From Marinifilum flexuosum (GTDB lineage: Bacteria > Bacteroidota > Bacteroidia > Bacteroidales > Marinifilaceae): a stretch of 64,000 nt of DNA. The stretch covers positions 282,573-346,572 of the forward strand of contig NZ_RAPQ01000012.1 in assembly GCF_003610555.1 (NCBI RefSeq). Direction: 5' to 3'. Of the stretch, positions 56,175 through 64,000 are shown piece by piece (the stretch's first letter is position 1; every line of letters starts with the position of its first letter). Made by a program: the position numbers and the translations under genes. A model generated the notes under the pieces. That model worked only from the letters and a program-made list of their open reading frames with translations, was not told the origin of the DNA and ran no database searches.

Positions 56175-56438
56175 TCGTTTTTTAAATCTTTTTTTCTAAC
56201 ACCAACCTCCAATCAATACTTTCTATCCTCTTATAAATTTTTCAACAATACATTACTTAAATTTATTTTGTAATAATTTATTTCCTATCATCTCCACAAA
56301 AAAGGCAAATAAATCACCCTATGGTTCCTGCTACCATTAAGAACCAGAACACTTTATTTTTTCCTGAAATTAAAAATGACACAATTCTTGGAATGGTAAA
56401 AATAATGGTCGATAATATTGTAATTGTATGTATACAGC

Positions 56439-58577
56439 CTATAATTCCAGTACTTTCACCTCGGTTCTGCGATTAGCCTGATGCTCTGCCTTACTACATT
56501 CTACACCATTGTAGCAATGATTAATCAATTTTGTTTCACCATAACCCTTGGCCACAATTCTATCTTTTGCAATTCCATTTTCAATGATGTATTTCACGGC
56601 AGATTTGGCTCGTCTTTCTGATAAAGCCATATTATACGCATCACTACCTCTTGAATCAGTATGGGAACTCAACTCAATTTTCAAACTTGGATTGTCATTC
56701 ATTACCATAACCAACTTGTCAAGTTCCAAAGCAGCATCTGGTCTAATCTCAGATTTGTCCAAATCATAGAAAATATTCTCAAGCACAAACACTTTTCCTA
56801 CCTCTACTTTATCCACCAATTTTTCGATATGTAATTTGTTGCCTTCAATATTAGAAGTGCTAAAACTTCCTGGTTCAGCAAAAACTCCTTCTTTGTGATA
56901 CTCTATTGTGTATTCAGTATTTCGATCAATTGGACTATTTATATTTCCCTTGTCACCAGTTACAAGATCAACTATGTCTCCAGTGTTCATATTTACCAAT
57001 CTGATATCCAAATGTGAAACCGGTGAACGATCTCCGCAATACAGTACAACTCCTGCTAATTCAAGGCTGTTATCTCTGGATTGATACAAATCGCAATGCA
57101 CTTCAATCTGATCCTCCAATTCACCTCTGCCTACTAAGCCCGTTCCAATATTATACATCAACTTTTCAGACGTAAGTTTAAAATTCTGTACAGCATCTAC
57201 TAAGAATTTAAATACTCCATCTGCTCCCGTATAAACTTCTTGAATTGCTTTACCGTTCTCATCAATTAATTTTACCATACTATTAGGCAGAATTTCATGA
57301 GTTTCATCATGATAAACTTTCCCTTTAATCAATCTTCTTACAATTTTAAACTTATAAATATCATCGTACGATTCACCTTTTACTCTATTCGAAGCCAAAT
57401 AGCCATTACCATTTTTTAAAACGAAGGAAAAATCATCCTTAGCTGTATTTATTGGGTATCCCATGTTAATTAGAGTATCAGAATCAAGGTCTTTTATCCA
57501 GAAAATATCCAAACCTCCAAGACCGGCATGTCCTTTGGATGCAAAATAAAAGCTATTGTTGTTTGCAATAAAGGGTGACATTTCATTTTCTGGTGTGTTA
57601 ATTGTATTGCCTAGATTGACTGGTTCGTTCCAACTTTCACCATTTCGTTCTGCATAATAGATATCTGTTCCTCCAAATCCACCTGGTCGATCGGAAATAA
57701 AATACAAGCGTTTCCCATCAGCCGAAAGACTCGGATGACCAGTAGAATATCTATCCATGTTAAAAGGCAAAAGTTTTGGGCTAGACCAATGCTCCCCTTC
57801 TTTCTTACAATGATAAAGCTTAATGCTAACTACTCCAGAATCATCTTTTTGAGCTCGTTTGCTGTCTGATACGTAGTTCCTTGTTAGAAACATTTCATCA
57901 CCTGCTTTGTTAAAACATACAGGACCATCGTGATAATTCGTAGCTAGCCTGCTAGAAAGCAACTTCACATCCAGCAATTGATCTTCTTGATTGATATTGG
58001 CAACATATAGCCTCAAGTAATTTTGATCGTTCCAGCGGTGATTTCTTTTGATCAGTTTAGGCATTGCTTTCGCTGATGAAAACACAAGCTGGTCCTTGTA
58101 AAAGGCAGGACCAAACTCTGAAGCTTCAGAATTAATCAAAACTGGCGCTATTTGATAACGTGTGGAATCATCTCTTAAAGACATTAGAAAACGAGGATCT
58201 ATTTTGCTTCTTGGCTTTGCATTTTCAAAAGCCAAATACTTGTCCATGTATATCTTTGCCTTATCGTATTTTTCATTGCTTTGAAGCGCCTTGGAATAAT
58301 GATAATAATCTTCCGATTCGTTATCCGTAAGGTTAACCAATTTGGAATAATACTTTTCCATCTTAACCGTATTGTTCATCATCCGGTAAGAAACAGCCAA
58401 TTGCCTGGTAATATATCGATTTAAACTGTCCTTCTTCCAAAGTATTTCATATAGGTCTACCGCATCACCATAGGCAAATGAATTAAAATATTTGTCAGCT
58501 TTCGATAATAATTGTGCCTGCAACTGAACACAAATCAGTGAGAAAACAAGACTGAGTGTTAATGTAAGTTTCTTCAT
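56439..58577 (-). CDS. PorE-like OmpA-family protein with TPR and PD40 repeats
   Basis: A 712-residue protein: signal peptide (MKKLTLTLSLVFSLICVQLQAQ), TPR region (about 25-135), WD40-like PD40 beta-propeller (about 150-420; LSADGKRLYFISDRPGGFGGTDIYY), a carboxypeptidase-regulatory-like domain (about 425-500) and a C-terminal OmpA peptidoglycan-binding domain (about 600-710; LSSHTDSRGSDAYNMALSERRA). This is the PorE layout, a periplasmic T9SS protein that links the complex to peptidoglycan. Paralogs accompany PorP/SprF and large adhesins in many Bacteroidota, as here. It ends the leftward operon. Confidence 0.88.
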   Translation of the reverse strand: MKKLTLTLSLVFSLICVQLQAQLLSKADKYFNSFAYGDAVDLYEILWKKDSLNRYITRQLAVSYRMMNNTVKMEKYYSKLVNLTDNESEDYYHYSKALQSNEKYDKAKIYMDKYLAFENAKPRSKIDPRFLMSLRDDSTRYQIAPVLINSEASEFGPAFYKDQLVFSSAKAMPKLIKRNHRWNDQNYLRLYVANINQEDQLLDVKLLSSRLATNYHDGPVCFNKAGDEMFLTRNYVSDSKRAQKDDSGVVSIKLYHCKKEGEHWSSPKLLPFNMDRYSTGHPSLSADGKRLYFISDRPGGFGGTDIYYAERNGESWNEPVNLGNTINTPENEMSPFIANNNSFYFASKGHAGLGGLDIFWIKDLDSDTLINMGYPINTAKDDFSFVLKNGNGYLASNRVKGESYDDIYKFKIVRRLIKGKVYHDETHEILPNSMVKLIDENGKAIQEVYTGADGVFKFLVDAVQNFKLTSEKLMYNIGTGLVGRGELEDQIEVHCDLYQSRDNSLELAGVVLYCGDRSPVSHLDIRLVNMNTGDIVDLVTGDKGNINSPIDRNTEYTIEYHKEGVFAEPGSFSTSNIEGNKLHIEKLVDKVEVGKVFVLENIFYDLDKSEIRPDAALELDKLVMVMNDNPSLKIELSSHTDSRGSDAYNMALSERRAKSAVKYIIENGIAKDRIVAKGYGETKLINHCYNGVECSKAEHQANRRTEVKVLEL

Positions 58578-58596
58578 CTTTCAATTCAGTATTAGG

Positions 58597-59541
58597 TTAA
58601 AAATATCTAGGTGTCATGATTTTTTTCTTGTTGAACTGGAAATCGAATGCTACCATAATCTCATGCGTTCCATTATTATATCTTCTCATTTCTGATTCGG
58701 TTAGGTCGAATGCATAACCAACACGCAATTGATCTGACAACTGGTAGTGAATTAAAAAACTCATTGAATCATCAATGCGGTATGATGTTCCAAGCCACAA
58801 CTGATCGTAAAGTATGAAATTTACTGACAAATCAATTGATACCGGAGCATTCCAAACTATTTTAGACAAGATTGACGGCTTTAATTTGATATAGTCATTT
58901 AAATCGAATAAAGCTCCTGTTGTCACAAAATAGTGACGTTCCTTATATCCCAAACTGGTTGTGTTGATTCCATCATTGTCGTAATTATTCTTCAACATTC
59001 TTGGAATCGACACTCCCAAATAAAAACGATCGGTATAGTAATACAATCCCAAACCAAAGTTCAAAATGAACTGTTCCTCAAAATTCTGAGCAAAAGTTCC
59101 ATCGTTCTGTTGATCTAAGGTTAGGTTCATTAAATCAATTTGGATCATATCAAATCCACCTTTCAAGCCAAAAGACAATTTTCCTTTTTCACCCAAAGTT
59201 AAATGATAAGCAAAATCAGTGTAAAAACTATTCTGTTTTACTGGTCCCAATTCATCATTAATAAAAGCAAATCCAGCGCCAATATCATACCTTGTAATGG
59301 GTGCACTTAAAGTTAAAGTACGCGATTTTGGAGCGCCATCAAATCCTACCCACTGTTCACGCGCCAAGAACATTGCACTCATCATATCAGTACTACCTGC
59401 ATAAGCTGGATTTACAGTTAAAGGATTATGCATGTATTGAGTATACATTGGATCCTGTTGTGCTTTCCCCTGTTTAAAGCAAGGGAAAACCAACAAGAAT
59501 AATACAACGTATTTTAGAGAATTAAATCTAGATCTATTCAT
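58597..59541 (-). CDS. PorP/SprF-family type IX secretion membrane protein
   Basis: A 314-residue outer-membrane barrel with a signal sequence and the family start QQDPMYTQYMHNPLTVNPAYAGS, followed by repeated strands (LTLGEKGKLSFGLKGGFD, YYTDRFYLGVSIPRML, LSDQLRVGYAFDLTES). PorP/SprF proteins are needed for export or surface attachment of type B CTD cargo. It lies 10 bp downstream of the giant adhesin and 19 bp upstream of the PorE-like gene, an obvious operon. It is probably dedicated to that adhesin. Confidence 0.92.
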   Translation of the reverse strand: MNRSRFNSLKYVVLFLLVFPCFKQGKAQQDPMYTQYMHNPLTVNPAYAGSTDMMSAMFLAREQWVGFDGAPKSRTLTLSAPITRYDIGAGFAFINDELGPVKQNSFYTDFAYHLTLGEKGKLSFGLKGGFDMIQIDLMNLTLDQQNDGTFAQNFEEQFILNFGLGLYYYTDRFYLGVSIPRMLKNNYDNDGINTTSLGYKERHYFVTTGALFDLNDYIKLKPSILSKIVWNAPVSIDLSVNFILYDQLWLGTSYRIDDSMSFLIHYQLSDQLRVGYAFDLTESEMRRYNNGTHEIMVAFDFQFNKKKIMTPRYF

Positions 59542-59551
59542 AATGTTTTAA

Positions 59552-62500
59552 TTAGTAGTTGATGTAAACGTAACCTTTAATCACTTTGGATCCATTACCA
59601 AGGTCAATAACGTAATAATATGTTCCTTCAGGTACAATTTTAGTTCCTACAGTCAAGCTATTTTTAGCTCTTCCATCCCAATCATTTTGATATCCAGAGG
59701 CTTTAAATATTTCATTACCCCATCGGTTAAATATTATTAACTTCGAATTCGGGAAGTCTTTTATACCCTTAATAACAAATTTATCATTTATGCCATCTCC
59801 ATTAGGAGAAAACCCTTCTGGAATAGAAACATATTCAGCACAATCATCATACTCATCAATGTAATTGGCTATTCCGTCTCCATCACAATCACCATCACCT
59901 TCTTCTTCATCAGGATAACCGTCGTTATCACTATCAGTATCCAAATAATCCGGAGTTCCGTCTCCATCTGTATCAACAGGAGAGTCAGTACAAGGATTTG
60001 TTATTTGAGCTTCATCTTCGTCAGAGATACCATCATTATCGCTATCTAAATCCTGATAGTTTAAGTCAACATCTCCGTCGGTATTTAAAGTCAATGTTTC
60101 AATCGCATCAGGAATACTATCTTCGTCGGTATCCTTCGCTTCTATTTCAATAGTAACCGTTGCTACATCACACAATCCAGCTGGATCACAAATTCTATAT
60201 GTAAACTGCTCAGTATTACAATAGCTACCTAAATCAGCGATATAAGATAAGCTTCCATCTGCGTTCACAACAACATCTCCATATTTAGGTTCATCTATGA
60301 TATCAACTGATAACTGATCCCCATCTGCATCTACATCATTATCCAGTGCGGAAATAATAATTTCCTCGTTATCGTATGTATCTAACAGATCATCATTTGC
60401 TACAGGTGCATCGTTTATTCCAACAATGGTAATGGTAACTGTTGCCGAATTACTATTGGCAATACCGTCGGTAATACTGTATGTAAATGTTACTTGAGTT
60501 GTTTCTCCGGTATGCAGATAATCAAATTCTCCATTTGGATTAAATTCATAAGTTCCATTGGTATTTAAACGAACTGTTCCGCCTGCACTTAGTATTATTT
60601 CAGTTCCAATTTGTGTAGCTTCTCCATTGATTTCAACAACAGTTAAATCATCTAGATCTAAATCGGTATCGTTCGATAAAACATTACCCGATACAGAAGA
60701 TTTTTCATCTGCTGAATTGGTATCATCAACTGCTACTGGAACATCGTTAATTGGACTCACCGTAATTGTAACAATTGCTGTTGATCGATCGCCATTTTCA
60801 TCTTCAATGGTATAAGTAAAGCTATCAACACCATTAAAGTTATCGTCTGGCAAATAGGTATAATTGCCATCTCCAACTACCAATACAGTACCGTTATTAG
60901 GATTCGTAAAATCAACAACACTAACTGGAGCATCACCTAAATTGGTATCATTTGCCAATACATTTCCTCCAATCTCAGTATCCTCGGTAGTGGTATTTGT
61001 ATCATCAACTGCCACAGGCACATCGTTAACTGGATTTACGGTAATGGTAACTGTAGCACTATCTCTGTCTCCATCAGAATCTTCCAAAGTGTATGTGAAA
61101 GTATCTGTTCCATAGAAATCTACATTTGGTGTATAAATGTACGTTCCATCAGGATTTACTACCACTGTACCATTTGAAGGGTCTGTATTTGAAACTACTA
61201 CTACTGGATCATTAATGAAGTCTTCGTCGTTGGCAAATAAATTACCTGTGCTCACTTCTTCCTCATTAATCGTATCAAAATCGTCATTAGCTATTGGGTC
61301 GTAATCCAATGGATCAACAACAATGTAAACTGTAGCTGTAGACTCATCACCATCAATATCTCTTAAAGTATATTCGAATGAATCATTCCCAAAATACCCT
61401 TTGTTAGGAGTGTAAGTAAATGTTCCATCAGCATTAATAGATAATGCTCCATGCGATGGATTGGTATTTGATGAAATAATCACCGGTATATCTACCAATC
61501 GTTCATCATTGTCAAATACATTTCCACTTTTCGAAGAATCTTCTTTCAACCAAAGATTATCATCTACTGCAATTGGAGTATCACTAATCTGAGTAACAGT
61601 GATTGTTACGCTTGCTTGGTCACACTTCTGAATTAGTGGAGTAACTGGGTTATCGCAAAGCTGATAAGTAAAGCTAACCTCACCAAAGAAATCTGGGTTT
61701 GGTTCGTAAGTAAAGCTTCCATCGGCATTGAATACCAAATTACCATTAGATTCAGCTGTTCCTCCATCTACAAGAGTATAAATAAAGTTGTCTGATGCGT
61801 TATCTAGATCAGAATCTGCTCCATTTCCATTATCTATCTGAACGTTGCCACTTAACTGAGTATCTTCATCCATTGTAAACAGATCATCTTCAGCAACCGG
61901 ACCATCATTCACCGCCTCAATCGTAATTGTAAACTCCTGAACATCTGAAGTATCATCACCTCCATTTGCAATACCTCCATCATCTGTGATATATACGCTT
62001 ACAGTAGCTTCTCCAAACATATTTTCAGCTGGTGTGAAAGTTAAGTTTCCTGAAACATCTATTGCTGGCTGAACGCTAAATAAAGAAGGTGTATCATTCG
62101 ACAAATGCAATATTATGACTTGTCCTGATTCGTCTGCTGGTCCTCTTGATTGCGTAGCAACCTGACCATTAATAATTACATCACCAATATCTTCACTTAC
62201 CAGAATATCTTTTGGATTCATAAAGCTAAACGATGGTTCATCATTCACAGCTGTTATGGTAATATTCATTGTATAAGTTTCCGAACTGTATGCTATTCCA
62301 TCAAACACCTTAAACTCAAAGGAATCATAATTCGTTCCATTTTCATTTAATTGTGCTTTATAACTTAGCTTACTGATATTAGCATTAGTGATTTCTAATC
62401 CAGAATTTACTGATGTACCTTCATATTCAAGTTCACCAACTGATTCTATACTTACTATCTTTATTCCAGCAAACGCATCACCTTCAGCATCCAAATAATT

Positions 62501-64000
62501 GGCTGAGAAATCAGACTCTATAAAGTTCAGCACCTGATCTTCTATACCTGTAACACTTTCATTATCTGCTGTAGGGAAATCATTAATCGTTAATGAAATC
62601 TCATCGAAATCATCAGAACATGCTCCAGTACCCAATCCTGTTCCAGTCATTCTAAGAACAACATTTTCATTAGTTATTGGAGTAAATATTGGGTTAAGAG
62701 CTGTTGGATCATCAAATGTTCCACCTGTACTTGTCCAAAGTATTCCAGCGTGATTTACAGCTACTGCTCCACTTACCTGATAAGTTTCATCCTCATTGAT
62801 AATAGCTGTTTCGTCACCTGCATTTAGAAGTACTCTTGGCCAAATTTTAAGTATCATTACATCACTGTCAGTTCCGCTAATACCAGAAACATTTAAAGTA
62901 AGCTGAACTTCACCACTAGTTCTATCATCATCACTTGGGATATATACTGCATTTAAGACAGTAGCATCTGTAAATGTTCCAGAACCATTCGTTGTCCAAG
63001 TATAATTGCTTGCATTATTTTGTGTAGCTGTACTCAAAGTAACATCTGCATCCGAAGAACAAATTTCAAGATCATCTCCAGCAGAACAATCAATATCATT
63101 ATCAATTATTGTTGCTGTAGCCGTTACCTGGCTTCCCAATACAGTTGTTGCATCTCCCGATGTTATACCTGTAAGTGTAAGGATTACAGTTTCCGAATCT
63201 TCAAATAAAACATCATCAATTACGAGAACATCTATTGTAGTAGATTTGCTACCAGCTGGAATAGTAACTGTTCCAGATAAGCTCGTATAGTCATCACCTT
63301 GTGTAGCAGTTCCGCTAGCAGTATAACTTACTACAGTCGCAATTGCTGAAGCCTTAGTTAAGGAAACCGTAAATTCTGCATTATTTACAGAAGGTGTACC
63401 TTCCTGCGAAGAATCATCGGTAGCAGTTATACTTACCTCAGTAGAATCATCATCTCCTAAATTCATATTAGCAGATTTACTTGCTGATATGGTTACAGCA
63501 TTATTTGTTCCGCTTAATGTAACTACAACCTCTTCTCCACCTGTCTCAACTAATTCATCATCTATTACATCAATAGTAATACTTGTTTCTGTTGAATTTG
63601 CAGGAATAGTTAGAGTTTTAACAAGGTTAGAATAGTCTGTTCCCTCTGTAGCTGTTCCACTTACTCCAAATGTAATTTCAGTATCAATATCAACAGGATT
63701 AGTTAGAGTTACGGTAAACAATCCATTTGTTCCAGGCTCACTTGCTGATGTTGTAACTGCTATACTTACCTCTGAACTATCGTCATCAGAGATCGTTACT
63801 GTTGCCGAACTACTTGCGCCGATAATCGCTTGCGGATCACCCGAAGTAATACTTGTTAAAGTAACAATTACCGTCTCATCTGATTCCAATATGTTGTTAT
63901 CAATTACCGATACATCAATGGTTCCATTGCTTGTATTGGCTGGAATCGTAATACTGCCTGTTAAAGTGGTATAATCTTCAACTGCCGTTGCACTTCCTCC
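59552..64000 (-). CDS. Giant repeat adhesin with T9SS type B sorting domain, 5' end outside window
   Basis: At least 1482 residues remain; the frame is open to the window edge, so the true start lies beyond 64000. Order in the visible part: Calx-beta repeats (SATVTISDDDSSEVSI, TPSVNNAEFTVSLTKAS), a Cys-containing Ig-like region, then at least six cadherin-like/tandem-95 repeats of about 90-100 residues (each VPVAVDDTN...GNVLANDT...GTVLVVGDGNYTY...DSFTYTIED). A calcium-binding thrombospondin type 3 Asp-rich segment (DSDNDGISDEDEA) follows, then the gliding-type C-terminal domain (VSIPEGFSPNGDGINDKFVI to GYVYINY). It is exported by T9SS and attached to the cell surface with help of the adjacent PorP. 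Likely an adhesion or gliding protein that depends on calcium. Confidence 0.93.
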   Translation of the reverse strand, partial: GGSATAVEDYTTLTGSITIPANTSNGTIDVSVIDNNILESDETVIVTLTSITSGDPQAIIGASSSATVTISDDDSSEVSIAVTTSASEPGTNGLFTVTLTNPVDIDTEITFGVSGTATEGTDYSNLVKTLTIPANSTETSITIDVIDDELVETGGEEVVVTLSGTNNAVTISASKSANMNLGDDDSTEVSITATDDSSQEGTPSVNNAEFTVSLTKASAIATVVSYTASGTATQGDDYTSLSGTVTIPAGSKSTTIDVLVIDDVLFEDSETVILTLTGITSGDATTVLGSQVTATATIIDNDIDCSAGDDLEICSSDADVTLSTATQNNASNYTWTTNGSGTFTDATVLNAVYIPSDDDRTSGEVQLTLNVSGISGTDSDVMILKIWPRVLLNAGDETAIINEDETYQVSGAVAVNHAGILWTSTGGTFDDPTALNPIFTPITNENVVLRMTGTGLGTGACSDDFDEISLTINDFPTADNESVTGIEDQVLNFIESDFSANYLDAEGDAFAGIKIVSIESVGELEYEGTSVNSGLEITNANISKLSYKAQLNENGTNYDSFEFKVFDGIAYSSETYTMNITITAVNDEPSFSFMNPKDILVSEDIGDVIINGQVATQSRGPADESGQVIILHLSNDTPSLFSVQPAIDVSGNLTFTPAENMFGEATVSVYITDDGGIANGGDDTSDVQEFTITIEAVNDGPVAEDDLFTMDEDTQLSGNVQIDNGNGADSDLDNASDNFIYTLVDGGTAESNGNLVFNADGSFTYEPNPDFFGEVSFTYQLCDNPVTPLIQKCDQASVTITVTQISDTPIAVDDNLWLKEDSSKSGNVFDNDERLVDIPVIISSNTNPSHGALSINADGTFTYTPNKGYFGNDSFEYTLRDIDGDESTATVYIVVDPLDYDPIANDDFDTINEEEVSTGNLFANDEDFINDPVVVVSNTDPSNGTVVVNPDGTYIYTPNVDFYGTDTFTYTLEDSDGDRDSATVTITVNPVNDVPVAVDDTNTTTEDTEIGGNVLANDTNLGDAPVSVVDFTNPNNGTVLVVGDGNYTYLPDDNFNGVDSFTYTIEDENGDRSTAIVTITVSPINDVPVAVDDTNSADEKSSVSGNVLSNDTDLDLDDLTVVEINGEATQIGTEIILSAGGTVRLNTNGTYEFNPNGEFDYLHTGETTQVTFTYSITDGIANSNSATVTITIVGINDAPVANDDLLDTYDNEEIIISALDNDVDADGDQLSVDIIDEPKYGDVVVNADGSLSYIADLGSYCNTEQFTYRICDPAGLCDVATVTIEIEAKDTDEDSIPDAIETLTLNTDGDVDLNYQDLDSDNDGISDEDEAQITNPCTDSPVDTDGDGTPDYLDTDSDNDGYPDEEEGDGDCDGDGIANYIDEYDDCAEYVSIPEGFSPNGDGINDKFVIKGIKDFPNSKLIIFNRWGNEIFKASGYQNDWDGRAKNSLTVGTKIVPEGTYYYVIDLGNGSKVIKGYVYINY

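Noticed and set aside
54660..56438. Second attachment copy of the ssrA 3' end near the integrase
   Set aside because: I looked for a repeat of the GGTTCGATTCCC...CAGCTCC end in the flanking sequence and found none within the window.
60558..61115. Rightward ORFs antisense to the adhesin
   Set aside because: They mirror the repetitive, Ser/Thr-coded tandem-95 repeats on the other strand; no start context or domain.

Overview
The window is a chromosomal stretch of a low-GC member of the Bacteroidota, most likely a marine or facultatively anaerobic member of Bacteroidales/Marinilabiliales. Several things support this. Genes of the type IX secretion system are present (PorT, PorP/SprF, a PorE-like OmpA protein and a large protein with a type B sorting domain). 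Promoters fit TTTG-N19/20-TAnnTTTG. The sigma factor is the short Bacteroidota RpoD without region 1.1, Rho has a long charged N-terminal insertion, and the tmRNA tag ends NYALAA. Pyruvate:ferredoxin oxidoreductase and pyruvate phosphate dikinase point to a fermentative or anaerobic pyruvate metabolism. The genus is an inference; no 16S rRNA gene is present.

Layout. 0-6.3 kb: truncated FAD oxidoreductase, porT, ubiE, a divergent PurL paralog, two NAD(P)-dependent oxidoreductases. 6.4-12.2 kb: an orphan PocR-PAS-GAF-PAS hybrid histidine kinase, a divergent small membrane protein, an Omp85-type outer-membrane protein. 12.3-16.5 kb: small lipoprotein, gapA, acnB. 16.5-20.3 kb: two small unknown or poorly known proteins, an acyl-CoA reductase, a pRiA4b ORF-3-like protein, miaA. 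20.6-24 kb: leftward surface-glycan cluster (two glycosyltransferases, a methyltransferase, DUF4199). 24.2-24.9 kb: ffs and five tRNA-Thr genes. 25-26.8 kb: fsa, tsaC, a small unknown gene. 27-32 kb: an SRPBCC pseudogene, then trkA and two trkH genes. 32-38.3 kb: comEC, a secreted protein, def, ruvX, two small genes, a PepSY-TM protein. 38.5-39.1 kb: an unstable patch with 23-bp tandem repeats, a broken copy of the ppdK 3' end and a structured repeat. 39-47.6 kb: ppdK, a DHODH-like protein, a cupredoxin-like lipoprotein, nifJ. 47.6-54 kb: AAA/DUF4143 ATPase behind a 24-bp palindrome, rho, rpoD, rpe, a saccharopine-dehydrogenase-like enzyme. 54.2-56.2 kb: tmRNA with a tyrosine integrase just downstream. 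56.4-64 kb: leftward T9SS adhesin operon cut by the window end.

How the genes fit together: gapA, acnB, ppdK, nifJ, fsa and rpe cover central carbon metabolism. The tRNA-Thr array, tsaC (t6A), miaA, ffs, def and ssrA are translation housekeeping. PorT and the 56-64 kb operon belong to type IX export. I found no CRISPR array, restriction system, toxin-antitoxin pair or recognisable defence island, and I do not claim a new multi-gene system. The most interesting leads are the PurL paralog with substituted active-site residues, the rearranged ppdK 3' region, the integrase next to ssrA, the duplicated tRNA-Thr array with stem mismatches, and the palindrome-controlled ATPase.
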